Shown here one piece after another: positions 34,477-46,480 of a DNA stretch of 64,000 bases. Both the position numbers and the translations under genes were made by a program. Under the pieces are notes generated by a model. That model made no database searches. It was not told where the DNA came from and saw nothing but the letters and a program-made list of their open reading frames with translations. Numbering within the stretch: the stretch's first letter is position 1; every line of letters begins with the position of its first letter. Where the stretch lies: contig NC_081411.1 in assembly GCF_030272615.1 (NCBI RefSeq), positions 156,388,971 through 156,452,970 of the forward strand, given 5' to 3'. This stretch comes from Cryptomeria japonica (lineage: Eukaryota > Streptophyta > Pinopsida > Cupressales > Cupressaceae).

Positions 34477-34935
34477 GTGGCTACAACAGGATCTTCACAG
34501 CAGTGGATACTTGACTCAGGTGCCTCATATCACATGGGCTCTACAAAGGAGCAGTTTTCTTCTTTGGAGCCATCTAAGGTACCTCACATTTACATAGGTG
34601 ATGATACACAAGTAGAGGTTGAAGGGAAAGGTTCAGTTGACATGGATGATGGAACATTTGAGAATGTTCTTTATGTTCCTAACTTGTCTACCAACCTTCT
34701 CTCTATCTACCAAATCACTCAGTATGGAAATGGGAAAAAGGTTGAGTTTACACCAGATTCAATTGTGGTAAAGGAACTTGATGATGATGCCTTGGTAGCA
34801 GTGGGACAAGTCAATGACAACTCAAGGTTTTATTCATTCTCCCACTTTGTGCCAAGTTCACCTTCTAGGGCCTTGCTTACTCCTTCAAATTCAGAAAGTA
34901 AGCTATGGCGTGAGCAGTTTGGTCACCTCAACTAA
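34477..34935 (+). pseudogene. C2 aspartic protease and pre-integrase domain
   Basis: 152 open codons. Active site WILDSGASYHM is intact (D-S-G), then HIYIGDDTQVEVEGKGS, NVLYVPNLSTNLLSI and the start of the pre-integrase region (SKLWREQFGHLN). The stop after GHLN is TAA at 34933-34935; the same frame continues into integrase. Confidence 0.88.
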
Positions 34936-35760
34936 CACTATCTTGAGCAGCTCAGCACTAAAGACATGGTCATAGGTCTACCTCAAATAAGTTTTTCAGA
35001 GGGTGTATGTTCAGGGTGTTCCATGGGAAAGCATCCTGAGGAGAAGTTTGATAATGGGAAAGCTTGGAGAGCTTTGTAAGTTCTTCAACTTGTTCACAGT
35101 GATGTAGTAGGTCCATTTCCAGCACCTTCATTTAGCAAGGCCTGCTATGTCCTTACCTTCATTGATGACTACTCCCGCTTCACTTGGATCTACTTTCTCA
35201 TTCATAAGAGTGAAGTATTTGACAGATTTCAGGACTTCAAGACTCATGTGGAGAAGCAATCTGGGAAAGTGGTCAAGATTCTTCGTATAGATAATGGAAG
35301 GGAATATGTGAACAAAAGACTTGAGGATTTTTGTACATTTGATGGGATTGATCTTCAGCATTCTGTTGCATACACTCTACAGCAGAACGAAGTTGCAAAG
35401 CGAAAGAATAGAACTCTCAAAGAAATGGCTAGATGTATGATACATGCACGTTCTCTTGATCCCGCCTTTTGGACAGAGGCTATCAGTTGTGCCACACACA
35501 TCTAGAATTGGGTTCCTCACAAATATTTACAAGGTATTACTCCTTTTGAGGCTTGGGCTGGTAGGAAACCAATTGTGAGACATCTCAGAGTCTTTGGTTG
35601 TCCAGCATGGGCTCACATACATCCGCAGAAATGTAAGGCATTGGAACCTCAGACTAGGCCTTGCATATTTGTTGGATATCTTAAGGGTGTTAAGGCATAT
35701 AGATTGATGGATCCTGAGACACATGAGGTGTTCACTTTGAGGAAAGCTCTCCTAGCTTGG
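34936..35760 (+). pseudogene. C2 integrase, catalytic Glu to Lys
   Basis: Zinc finger second half CSGCSMGKH near 35010; core with VHSDVVGPF, IDDYSRFTWIYFL (Asp) and RIDNGREYVN (Asp); the third residue region reads NEVAKRKNRTLKEMAR, with Lys at the expected Glu. Then FWTEAI, the C-terminal HLRVFGCPAW and GYLKGVKAYRL. Stops at 35077, 35502; frame change near 35745. Not catalytically competent. Confidence 0.87.
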
Positions 35761-36262
35761 TCTATCTACCTCCTCCACCTTCCTCCATTGTGGATAGTGA
35801 TGATAGTGATTCAGATGATGAGACTCCTTCAACTCTGACTCACATGGTTACACCTCTACAAGGTCCACTTGCAGTTGAGGAACCTCATTCTCCACCTCCA
35901 CCTAGACCTCATTGGGCTCAACAAACACTTGAGTCAATGGGTTCTCTTGTTGGGGATCCTTTAGATACATGGAGAACTCGATCATAGCATCAGGATCTTC
36001 CACATGCATTCATTGCTACCTCTTTCGATCCACATACATTTTGGTAAGCATTAGGGGTTCCTGAGTGGGACCAATCTATGGAGGAAGAAGATAGTTCCTT
36101 GATGAGGAACCACACATGGGATTTAGTCCATCTCCCCAAGCGGAGAAAGATGGTTCGATGTAAGTGGATCTATCAGACCAAGTTTGCAACGGATGGTAGT
36201 GTGGATAAGTATAAGGCTTGGCTTGTTGCGAAAGGTTTTTCTCAGGTTGCAGGTGTTGACTA
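35761..36262 (+). pseudogene. C2 RT, N-terminal fragment with linker
   Basis: An acidic/Pro-rich linker (to about 36005) with stops, then RT start: SMEEEDSSLMRNHTWDLVHLP, RCKWIYQTKFATDGSVDKYKAWLVAKGFSQVAGVDY. Sequence leaves RT exactly at 36262; from 36263 it is element G. GACTA at 36258-36262 is the predicted target duplication. Confidence 0.87.
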
Positions 36263-37844
36263 TGTTATCACTATTTAAAAAATGGGTATTATTATCCCAT
36301 AATTGGCCAAGTCTATGAAATTTAGAGTCTAGTAAGGCCTTGTTACCTCTAATTGCTTTAAATCCAAAGAGGGTTTAAGGTTTAAGTTTTAATCGATCCA
36401 ATGTCTAAGAAAAACCCTTTCATTCTATTTCTATGTTACTTTATTCACTTATAGAAGGGTCCGTCTGTCATGAAGAGTGTCCCCCCCCCTTCTATATTTC
36501 TTCCTAGGTGGGTCTAGTAGCGCATTATTTTTCTAATTCTTTCCTATTGTTCTTAATGTTTAATCGGGTTTCCTAAACATCGCGCAGGTTCCTTTTAATC
36601 TAAAGGTGCACGTGAATTCGCAAGTCAAAGATGCCCATGGGTTACCATTCGCGAAGTGGCAAAAGGCGGAAAATGGGTCTGACATCCAGGTTTTCACTAA
36701 GGTAAAGACTGATCAAGTTCCCTTTGATTGGACGGCTCGCATGGTTTCGCTAGATGAAGGTGCATGGGTTTTAGGCTTCGTGAAGTGGCGAAAAAGAAAT
36801 TGGATCCATGAGGTAGTAAAAACTGAAGGTAAATGTAGATCAAGTTCTTTTGATTGGACGATCGACGCTATTTTGCAGCCCTAAGGTGCTTGAGATTTAA
36901 CCTTCGCAAAATAGCGAAGTGTCATGTCAGCCACTTGGTCGGTGTCGTGGCAGAATAGATGGATCGGACAGCTGATGAAAAGACAAATTGTCAGATGCAC
37001 GTGGAAGTCCTGAAGTGGATCTCGTGAGAGTTTTTTTGACAAGTAAGTGAGTGACACGTTGGTTTCTTCTGCCAGCCGGTTGCCAGGTTGGATGGTGCTG
37101 AGTTAGATGGCCCACTTCTACCAGTTAAGTTTGTTAAAAGGTGGGTATCTCAAGGATGATCCGATAGTGGGCGCCATTACGCAAGACAAAGATGCAAGGT
37201 TATTACCATTCGCGAAGTAGTGAAAACCGCTAGCCTTAAACACCTCGAGCATGATTAGTGGGGTTAACCACCAGTCACAGGACAAGATAAAGACCGATCA
37301 ATTTCCTTTTGATCGGACAGCCCGTGCGGTTTTGCTGGGTGAATATACATGATGTTTATCTTTCACAAAATAGAAAAAGAGATCTGAGCCTATTGCCAAA
37401 TGAAGAATAGTCAATAATGTAAAGGCTGTACAAGTTTCTCTGGATCTGATGGTTGGCATGATTTCGCTAGATGAAGAAGCATGGATTTTGGGCTTCGTGA
37501 AATGGCAAAATAACAAAGTGATAGAAACACAGGCATTTTATGATCCATTGGAGCGCAAATTTTGAATACATTCATGAATTCAATTCTAAGGTGATGGCCG
37601 AAGCAAGTGGTGTTAATGTCATAGTGAAGAGCCTGATTTCCGTATATACACTCACATCAATTGAATGTAGGCATCATTTCAAAGAGTTGTTACAGAAAAG
37701 CTGGTGCAGAGTATAGTTCTTCGGGCCGAAAATAGGTTTACTTGTATTTTTCTTACCAGTTACTTGAAAGATTGATTGAATTGTGGTTTTCTTCTGTTAA
37801 AGAATTGCAGTGATTAGTAATTGAATTACTTGCATATCATTGAG
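36263..37844 (+). other. G LTR non-coding part with repeated GATCAA/TTGATC hairpins
   Basis: No convincing gene; the 90-codon ORF near 36606 is not supported because the frame is not kept in the other copy beyond that block. GATCAA(N6-8)TTGATC-type hairpins recur near 36714, 36838 and 37297 here and near 50100, 50227 and 50684 in the other copy, each followed by GGACGG or similar. A motif GCTAGATGAA...GGCTTCGTGAAGTGG also repeats (36750, 37460). Confidence 0.6.
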
Positions 37845-40800
37845 ATGGCACCGAGAAGGGACTTCATAGGGAAATTTAATTACTAGGAGAGAGCAATTTG
37901 TGGTGATTTCCTAGAATAGTTGTCTATGTCCACAAATGCAGCAGCTAAAGTTAAGGAGTTAGTGCCCAAGGCTCCTCGCTTGAGAATAGGAGAAGGATTA
38001 TATGACAAGGGCAATTGGCTGAGAGATCCATAGATAGGGTTGACTGGTTTGGGTCTATTCAAGGTTTTATTTGGTATGAGACACTCCCCTACCCCAATGA
38101 ATAGTATCTGGGAGTTGGATGTAGGTAAATTGGTCGTCCCTAGAGTTTTCAAGAATGTGCATCTCCTAACTCAAATTACACACAACTATGACCCTATTAC
38201 CAAAAGTGTTAGGGATATAAATGGAAAAACCCTCATTGAAGTAAAGGATGATGAATTCAAAAATGTATTTTGGCTCAGCGAGGTGTCCAATTATTTGGAG
38301 CCCATTAATTTTGAATCATTAGCTCAAGTCTACAGTGCACAGAGGAATCATCTTAGAAATGGGCCTCTTAAAGAATTCTTTGTTAAAATAGGTGGATTGA
38401 CTATTTTAGGACCTAATACCATGGATCCTTTCTCCTTAAATTGGTTCACTCTTAGAGCCAAAGGATTATACTGGTCACTCTACCAGATTTTTGGAGAGGA
38501 TGCTAAAGTGAACATGCCAACTCATTACATGTTAATGATGGCTCAAATTTTAAATCCTTCTCTGGCAGTAACATTTGATTATGCCCCCTATATTATTGAT
38601 GCAATCCATGAAGGCTTGATAGGGATAAAAAATGTTAAGGTGGATAGGCCTTTTGGATGATATTCCCTCATCATGCATCTGTTTTTATTCAAGGGTGGTT
38701 ACTACTTTGCTAATGACATGGATCTGGTGAAGGAAAAGGATGGGGACAAAATGCCAGTTCAAATATGGAGCACAGTGCTGTCATGGGACAGGGAAGATGC
38801 TACCTAATGTTTGATAAGTGCTTGTCCTCCAAGATTAGAATTCTCCTATGCTCAAAGAATCCAAGGGTCCCTAAAGCTCTTTTGGAGTTTCTTAAGCCAA
38901 AGGAGTTTGCTAAAGAAATCAAAATTGTCCACAATTGGGGTGACATGTACTTGTACCCTATTTCCATAGGTTTCAGAGTGTACGGTTTCAGAGGTAACCC
39001 ATTTTTGTTACCATATCAGGTCCCATTGAAAATAGGAATTGCAGAGATCGTCAGACAAATTGGGGGTGTACAAGAGGCGGAGCTATCCAATAGAGGAAAA
39101 GGGACAATTTTCCCAACAATGACAATAGCACATCAATTTGTAATTACTAAGGGTGGGTGGAAGTGCTTTGAAGAATTCTTTCACCCTACCATTTGTCCAC
39201 TGTAGTGTCAAGGTTTTTTGACCTTGAAGACTTCTTTAATGGTATGTTTAGGAAAAGGGCAGTATGCAAAGGCAGACCTCACCAATTCCAATTTCGTGAA
39301 GACCTCATCAAAAATTAGTTTGATTTGGATGAGCAGGAGCTGAGGAAAGAGAAAAGGGTGGCCTACAAGAAGGCCCTTGATTTTGAACACCAATTTGACA
39401 GCATCTATGACCCTTTATCCATTTTTCACCCATTTGAGGAAAAGGCAAAATTCCTCATTCTTTCCTTTGAAGATGTAATGCAAACATTGAAAGAGAAAAG
39501 GCAAGTAGTGATTAAAAACAACCCTAAGAAGGCACGACTTGTTCTAGCTAGGTCTACATCTACTAAAGCAATCCCTCCTGGTGACTATGTGCTACATAGA
39601 AAATCCAAGTACAGTGTGTTGGTGCCAACAACAGGGGAACCTTCTACTTCAAAAGGGAAGAGGAAAATACAAGATGTCATTGACATTCAGGACTCCCCAA
39701 AAAAGCAGAGGGTGGGAAAGGAAATGCAAACTAATGAGCACCTAAATTCCCCATCTCAATCCCCCATTCATATAGGAGATGAGTAGGTAGCAACTGAACA
39801 ATTGTTGCAGCTAGGGAGTCTGGGGGAGATCGCCTATACATATGATGAAGTAGAGGATGGAATGCCTGAGGAGCTAGAAGATGTTGAGATGGACATAACC
39901 ACCAATGAGTTCAAAGGCCAAGAACTAGATCCTGCCATTAAACAAGCCAGTGAAGAATTCTTAGCTGATAGTAACTTTGTTACCTTAGGAGCTTTCATGC
40001 AATTTGTACAGAAGCGGAATAGTGATAAGTTCAATGCTAGATGTGAGAAGAGGAAGAATGATCAGCCCCACAAGGATGCAGTTATGGTGGAGAAAGAAAT
40101 AAAACAACAAATGGTCACTGAATTTAAGACCATCACCCTTGAGCAAGGAAGGGAAATGGTAGCAAAGGCTAGTGTACTCATCCTCCCTGAATGGGATATA
40201 GCAGATGCCTTGATTTTAGAGGCAGTCAGGAAAGAGACCATGCTCATGGAAGGTGTAACCTTTAGCAAGGATAATGTTGCCCTAGTTATGTGGTCTCTGA
40301 AGAGAGATGAAAACAAAAAGAAAAAGGATACCCCAGAGTCCAGCTACCTTTGTGGTATTATAGTAAAGACCTGATGCAAAATACTAGAGTGGTGGAAGCT
40401 GCTAGCACATTTTTGGAAACTGCAAAACTTAGTGTTGCAGTGGTAGAGAAGGAAGTAAAGGAAAGGGCAGATCTCCAAGATAAGTTGGAGACAATTTTAA
40501 AGCCTTACAATGATGCCAAAGGAGAGGTAATGAGCCGAGACACCATTATTGCTAAATTCAAAAGCCAATTGGCAGGCCAATACCATCAAGGTGAGTCTTC
40601 AACCTTAATGATTGGTTCTTCTCCAGCACAACCTCCACCTACTAGCCCTATCATTTAATTACCACCTTCTCCTACACGTTCTGGTTCCCAATCAATTGAG
40701 ATCACTCCTCAGGAGTTGGAAAAGCTAAAACAAGCTCAAATCCTGTTTGCAAATAAGTATGAAGAGAGAGTGAGGGCCATAATTTTGAGTTTTGTTGACA

Positions 40801-41420
40801 CTATAGAATCATCATTAGTGTATAACAATATGAGTAAATTTTTGGATATGTGGAATGAGCTCAATGGAGACAAGGCTATTCTAAAGCCCATTTTGCACAA
40901 GTGGATGCCTAGGGAGGTGGACCTAGGACTCATATGTGTATCCTATGATGAGGCAGGGGCTGACCCCATTATCAAGTCCACCTATGACATAACAAAGGAC
41001 CTGACAAAGCTGGCAGAAGGAATAGATAATGTAGAGAGGAAGATCAATTTGTATAAAAAGGAATACACTGAGCAGGAATTTGTATTATTTCCTGGGGGTT
41101 TTGCTAGTCCAGCTGAATTGAAGGACAAACAAGTATGGCTTAATGAATTAGAGGCCAATTTATCATTAAGGATTAAGGGAATAATCGACACAGATGATAC
41201 TTCCCTATTTGTCAGAACAATTGAGGAGATACAGAAGATAAAATCGCACTATGGCTTCCTAAATTCGGAGGTCAATAAAATGAGAAACTCTGGGAAAATA
41301 TTGGCCAAGACAAAAGGGAAAGTTATTAACTTCTCATGGCCTATTGATGATGTGTACCAAGAATGGACAAGAAAATATTCGGTGCTGGATGCAGAAGTTC
41401 AAGAAGAAGCTGCAGAATGA
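37845..41420 (+). pseudogene. ORF-X copy 1, large accessory protein of G
   Basis: About 1,190 codons from ATG 37845 (APRRDFIGKF) to TGA 41418-41420, broken by stops (37888, 38030, 38658, 39787, 40372, 40657), a frame change near 38760-38805, and about 55 extra bases near 39176-39231 absent from copy 2. N-terminal 450 residues form one globular-looking region (SIWELDVGKLVVPRVF, LNWFTLRAKGLYWSLYQIFG, VNMPTHYMLMMAQILNPSL, EIKIVHNWGD). Then basic KRKIQDV...PKKQR, an acidic part, and a helical, coiled-coil-like C-terminus (ERKINLYKKEYTEQEF). No family recognised. In the genomic RNA it would lie downstream of pol in either LTR model. Confidence 0.75.
39179..39231. repeat. 53-bp extra segment in ORF-X copy 1
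   Basis: Bounded by the imperfect direct repeat GAAGAATTCTTT / GAAGACTTCTTT and containing AAGGTTTTTTGACCTT. Copy 2 (near 52570) has only one repeat, so either copy 1 gained it or copy 2 lost it. Confidence 0.75.
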
Positions 41421-41425
41421 TGACC

Positions 41426-41437
41426 AGCGAAAGGGGG
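41426..41437 (+). other. PPT-like tract after ORF-X
   Basis: GAAAGGGGGCCG, a few bases after the ORF-X stop, followed by TTAGAATATGG. Same placement as the PPT after the A2 accessory ORF. If it is the working PPT, the LTR would start near 41438. Confidence 0.55.
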
Positions 41438-41537
41438 CCGTTAGAATATGGAAAAGATTTGTAACATCTTGTTGAAACAATAAGATTGTTGTAACAAACT
41501 TTTTTGAAAAGGTCTGAAACTTGCATGCATCCATACT

Positions 41538-41546
41538 ATTATAAAT
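41538..41546 (+). promoter_or_regulatory. TATA-like box of G LTR
   Basis: ATTATAAAT about 830 bp before the LTR end, the only good TATA candidate in the LTR end region; would make transcripts starting near 41570. Confidence 0.45.
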
Positions 41547-42373
41547 GGATACCAGGACTAGTTAGAAGGGGATCGCAAGAATTTGTAAAGAAACTCTGCG
41601 GAAATATATCTGGGTTTTTCTGAATTTATAGAGAATACTCTGAGTTTTGTAAGTTTTTTCAAAATGAATATCAATATACAGACCATGAACTTTCAAGCCT
41701 ATAATTATTTTTGTCTTCTGATGTGCTTTCAAATATTTACTGGTTTCATTTTGGGTAATCTAGGGTTATTCAATTGAACATGGATTGTAATGCAGTTTTT
41801 ATAGATATATTTCTTAGCTTTCTTCTTTAGGAGAGGAATTAAATATGCAAGGAATATCTCTGTCAGTATGTTATTTTGTTGGAGACTTTGAATCTGATGA
41901 ACACTATCTAGTCTAATAAGGAAAGACTCTTATATATGTCAGGCATGTATGGGGTTGATAGAAGCCAAAGTGATGATATGTATGGAGATGTTTAATTGTA
42001 AAATCCTTGTTTAATTCAGATGACTCTATGGCCTTGATAAGGCACTGGTATCAATTGTAGTTCTCTTCCTACATTTCTTAAAGATCAATACTAAACATGA
42101 GCATAAGCTTTCTTTTAGTATTTTAGTTTGTGTTGAGGCGATAAGATTCATTGGTTTTGGATTGGTTTACTGTGGATCTATTTTAAAAGTGTGAAATTAT
42201 TCATAGGAGGTATACCCACCTAAACTTTGGATAAGTTAGAAGTGTAGAAGGTTCTTGAAACCTTGTCATATGTTGCTCTAAGGTTCTTTTTCCTTGATCT
42301 CTCTATTTGGAGACAAAGTTATTAATTTTTAACAAGGGATTAAAGGGGAATCAGAATTTGAGAATAACAAAAG

Positions 42374-42391
42374 TGGGGACTCTGCTGGGGA
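42374..42391 (+). other. G primer binding site
   Basis: TGGGGACTCTGCTGGGGA, close to the TGGCGACTC-type PBS seen in Tat/Ogre elements, four bases after the LTR end. Confidence 0.78.
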
Positions 42392-42658
42392 GAGTCATTG
42401 TGTATATCCAAATGCAGATTGGTGCTTGAATTAGCTCGAAATATTGTTTGGATATCTGTGTTCAAAATTGTTTGTCTGACCTTTGATTTGTGTTGTTCCT
42501 TTCTTTCTCTTAAAACCTTTGTAATTTTGGTTTTAAAGATCGGCAAATTTTCTGTGTAAAGCTGGTTTCATATTTCCCACAGTCTTTGTGGGTGGCGACT
42601 CTAATTATCTTAACCAGTCCTTTTGAAATAATTGAAATTCTTTAAGAAAACAAGCATA
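42392..42658 (+). other. G leader
   Basis: Non-coding leader between PBS and gag. GTGGGTGGCGACTCTAATTATC near 42588-42609 repeats part of the PBS motif (GGCGACTCT). Confidence 0.65.
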
Positions 42659-45485
42659 ATGCAGGGAGGAAAAAACACCAAGTCGTTCATGAAGAAACAT
42701 CCTTGTGAGACGTTGCAGGAGGGATTACCTGAACAATCATGTAGAGGTCAGAAAAGATCAGTGGTTCATGAAGCATCTAATGCTTCTTGGGTGCAGAAAA
42801 GCACCAATACAGGTAAGATATCTGAAAGACCTATCTATGCAAATTCAAATTCATCTTCCCGCAAATCAGAGCATGATGTTTTAGGTTTCCATTCTAGTTT
42901 GTTTGGGAATACGGAAGATGTCCATTTTTCAAATCAAGGGATATCCCATGCTAGTTTTTCTGGGAAAGACATAAGTAGTTCAAACATAGTCAGCGATTCT
43001 GTACCTAGGACCATTGATGGAAACATCAGTTTAATCGATATTGACCAAGTCAATGTCTCAGACTCTGAAGAAATCTTCCTTGATGAAGATAAGGTATCCC
43101 AGGAAATAGAGGACCTTAACATAAGAGTCCATCATTTGATCTCCTTAAGAGCACAAAAGGAAGCAAATAAGGAGAGAGAAGTAAAGGCAAGATTGATGGA
43201 AAGAGATAGGCTCCTAAGACAAATTATTGAACTCAAGTTGCTTGCACAAGAAAAGGCTAAGAGTGAGGACGAAGGTCTTGTGATTAGAGAAATTCTAGTT
43301 CCCTAGGCCAAACTAGCATACAAGTCAGTAATCTAACCAAATAGGGAAGTTCTTAGTGACCCACAACCTATTAGAAATGATGTTGACAAAGCAAAGAAGA
43401 AATGCATGGAAGGTGGGTCTCGATCTAAGACTACAGTGGAGATCTCTCATAGGCTATCAACACATGAAAGAGAGATGGAGTGGATGAGAAAAGAGAAGGA
43501 AGATTTACAAGTGGAGTTACAAAAGCCTGAATTAGAAGTAGCTAATCAAGAAGTTAAAATGAAGATTATCTATTTGAAAGCACCTCCTATCACATTTCCT
43601 TTAGTAGATCAAAATAAACCCCTCCCTCAGCAAGCTCCACTCCCTCCTGTTAAAATTCAGCCAACTTTGCCTGTTAGCACTACAATAGCCAATCAAGCCT
43701 TTGTTACTAACCAAGGTGACCAGATCTCTCTAACTCAGAGCCCCAATGTAAGAATGAACATGGGTAATAACCATGTTGTTAACCCATTCCAAATAAGACC
43801 TATTAACTTAGAACTTTATAGGCAACTCTTCTTTGATGGAATATCAGGGTACCCTAGCCATGTTCGTACTGAGTTAAGAGATAGACTTCATAAATTTGCT
43901 GGAAATAATGCAATTAGTGGAGAGGAGCACTTAAAATATTTTGGTGACTTGATTAATGATTATGAAATTGTGGATGAAGATGTCATCATGAAACTATTTG
44001 TACAGTCTTTAGTAGATGATGCAAGAGACTGGTATAGAGGTCTTCCTGTGAATAGCATTGGGTCTTGGGAGGATTTTAAAAATAGTTTTTCAAGAACAGT
44101 ATGGTGATAAGACAAATGTGAGCTTCATTCTCAATGAGTTCAACAATATCAAAAAGTCTGATAATGAAATTGTCATTGATTTTAATGCTAGATTTCAGAA
44201 AGCAATGCATAGATTGTATCAAGTAACAAGATTAGATAACATGTGCCTGAACACTTATTACAGTGCATTTGATTCTAAAATAGCTTATATTTTGAGGGAT
44301 AAAAATCCACATAGCCTGAGAGATGCATTTAGAATTGCTATCATTGTAGAGAGCAATAGAAAAGCATCTAGAAAATTTGGAAGAAGAACTTATGGTAGGC
44401 TATGGCAGGAGTCAAAACAACAACCTAACAAAGTTGCTAAAGAAGAGGATAAAATAGAGAAGTTAGTGACTGCTATGAAGGATCTTACTGTCAAGGTGAG
44501 CAAAAATGATAAACCCCATTATAACTGGCAAGACAGACCTCCCAGGTTGCATGATATGCTTTACAACACCACCTGGAAGGATGGTAAACCTCAAAATGAA
44601 AAGGCAAAAAATACTCAGAGCCAAGATACCGCTAATCGTTTAAAAGGAAAAAATGTTCATATCATAAAGAACACTCCTTGGTGTATTGCTTGTGATGGGC
44701 CACATTCTCCTCATCAATGTGTTGTAGCTCAAGCCCTTCAAGAATCCATGAGACAAGAGGTTGAGCTTGATATTAATATGTTTGAAACTATCATAGAAAG
44801 TGATGAGGAGTCTTTACAAAGTGAATTTAGTGATTGTGATGTGCTGGATAGTAAAAGGTCCTACCAAGGACAACTAACACTTGATTGGCATCCCACTTTG
44901 AATGTGGTAACAATCGAAGATGAAGAAGTTCATCTCAAGAGGCCTAGTGATGAAGAAGTAAAAAATCTCACTAAGGTTGCTATAGCGAAAGCTAAACACA
45001 ATTACAATTTAAGGAGTACTAAAAGGGATAGCGATCAAGGTGAACCTGGTTCTATGTTTATAAAAGAGGTATCCCAGAAGAAAGCGGCAAGTAGTGCTAC
45101 TTTGCCCCAAGCTGTTCAAGAGAAGAAAGATCAAGTTAAAGAAGTACCCAAGGGTATAGATGATAAAGCTACTAATGATATACAAGGAACTACCAAAATG
45201 AAGAAGGCAAGTCAGCCTAAGGTAGAGAAAGCTAAAGCTAATACAGAGTTGATTAGTAATTCCACATTTGATATGACTCAGGCTCTCACCCAAATGAAGG
45301 TTACTATCCCACTAATAGAGTTATTGAAAATAAAGGAACATAGAGAGGCTGCTCTATCTTTGTTTTCTAAGATACCAGACAGTAACACGTCTTCACTTTC
45401 CGATTCAACTAAGGATGAAAAGGATCAGGAGTTGCAAACCCCGGAGGTATATGTTGGAACAACTATTACCCAAGAACCCTCATAG
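42659..45485 (+). pseudogene. gag: G gag, one frameshift and one early stop
   Basis: ATG at 42659 (QGGKNTKSFMKKH). N-terminal part to TAG at 43304-43306 includes a Glu/Lys-rich coiled coil (EDLNIRVHHLISLRAQKEANKERE). The same frame resumes to 44107 with the capsid core (FFDGISGYPSHVRTELRDRL, WYRGLPVNSIGSWEDFKNSF). At about 44095 the frame shifts by one and continues (VIDFNARFQKAMHRLY, DAFRIAIIVESN) to 45485. WCIACDGPHSPHQCVVAQAL near 44680-44740 is a zinc-finger-like segment. A Lys-rich tail precedes protease. Confidence 0.82.
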
Positions 45486-45953
45486 GTAGATCCTTTCTAT
45501 GTTACATTATTAGTAAATAACCGGTTGATTAAAAATTGTATGATAGATTCTGATGCAGCTGCAAATGTAATTCCTTATGGTGTCATGAAAGAATTAGGAC
45601 TATTAGTGAGTACAGTGTATGGGAAGTGTTATGCTATGGATAATAGAGAAGTTCCTGTGATAGGTACAATGAGAGATGTTGAATTAAAAATAGTAGCTTT
45701 CCCTGAAGCAACTTATAAGATGGATATTATTGTAATTGACACCAAGCCTCATTATGGCATGTTGCTATCTAGGCAGTGGGCTGCAGTAGTAGGCGGAAAT
45801 GTTCAATTGGATTTTTCATATGCTACCATCCCAATTAATGGGAATCAAGTCAAATTGTATAGAGAACCATGTGCCCTTGGGGTAATTGAGAAAGTAGATC
45901 CTAACATGCTCAACTGCATGATTGATGTGGATCTTGATAATTTTAGATTATAG
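45486..45953 (+). pseudogene. G aspartic protease
   Basis: Active site region NCMIDSDAAANVIPYGVMKELG near 45533-45598: D-S-D where D-S/T-G is usual. Then DIIVIDTKPHYGMLLSRQWAA, corresponding to the closing I/LLGR motif. 142 open codons, TAG at 45951-45953, same frame as RNase H and RT downstream. Confidence 0.8.
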
Positions 45954-46480
45954 CCAATATTACCCCAATTGAAGAATACTGGCCCCATTGTGACTGAATT
46001 AGAATCTCAACGACATGGTTTGTGGCAAATGTATTTTGATGGAGCTTTTTCTAAAGAAGGATCTGGAGCAGGAGTTCTATTTGTATCCCCATCAGGTATA
46101 ACTTTCAAGTATTCCTTCTTGTTAGCCTTTCTATGTACAAATAATACTACTGAATATGAAGCCCTGCTATTGGGGCTTAAAGTTGCAAAAAGGCATGGAA
46201 TTCAATTGTTAAAAGTATTAGGAGACTCATAATTGGTTGTCTCTCAAGTTAGGGCTAAGTATGCATCTAAGAATGATAGATTGAAAAGATACAAGCATGC
46301 AGTATGGGATGTCATTGAGCATTTTATTGCATTCTCTATAAATTGGGTAGAAAGATCCAAAAATATCATGGTAGACTTCTTAGCAAATGTTACATTAAAG
46401 AATGATGATGCAACACTAACCGATATATCCATAGTTGAAGTAAAAGCTAGGCCTGCCATTCCTGACAATGTATATAATTG
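45954..46480 (+). pseudogene. G archaeal-type RNase H placed before RT
   Basis: RVT_3-like RNase H: WQMYFDGAFSKEGSGAGVLF (first Asp), TNNTTEYEALLLGLKVA (Glu), LKVLGDS then stop then LVVSQVRAKYASKNDRL (second Asp just before the TAA at 46230-46232), and a C-terminal FSINWVERSKNIMVDFLANV. All three acidic positions are kept apart from the stop, which replaces the Gln of the usual DSQLV. In well-known Tat elements this extra RNase H sits after the ordinary one; here it precedes RT. Confidence 0.82.

Larger units (their letters stand above)
32023..36262 (+). mobile_element. Ty1/copia element C2, cut in RT
   Basis: 5' LTR, Met-tRNA PBS, gag, protease, integrase and the first part of RT, then replaced at 36263 by element G. 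Inserted in A2 at 32023. Different family from C1: short LTR, classic TGGTATCAGAGCC PBS, different Gag. Its RT end, RNase H and 3' LTR should resume right of G, outside the window. Confidence 0.9.
36263..42369 (+). repeat. G 5' LTR (about 6.1 kb) containing ORF-X
   Basis: Starts TGTTATCACTATTTAAAAAATG and ends GAGAATAACA four bases before the PBS. Holds a 1.6-kb non-coding part, ORF-X (37845-41420), a PPT-like tract (41426-41437) and a promoter-like region with ATTATAAAT at 41538-41546. LTRs of several kb are known in the Ogre group; a long ORF inside one is unusual. The PPT-like tract is the main argument for the shorter-LTR alternative. Confidence 0.6.

Noticed and set aside
36606-36884. 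92-codon open frame in the G repeat with a partner at 50001-50282 (KVKTDQV, LDEGAWVLGF)
   Set aside because: Similarity reflects the DNA repeat; the frame matches internal hairpin repeats and is not extended or joined to any known domain. Kept only as part of the non-coding LTR region.
34000-41500. Possible host genes near ORF-X
   Set aside because: ORF-X occurs in both G repeats and is bounded by element sequence, so it is element-borne, not a host gene.
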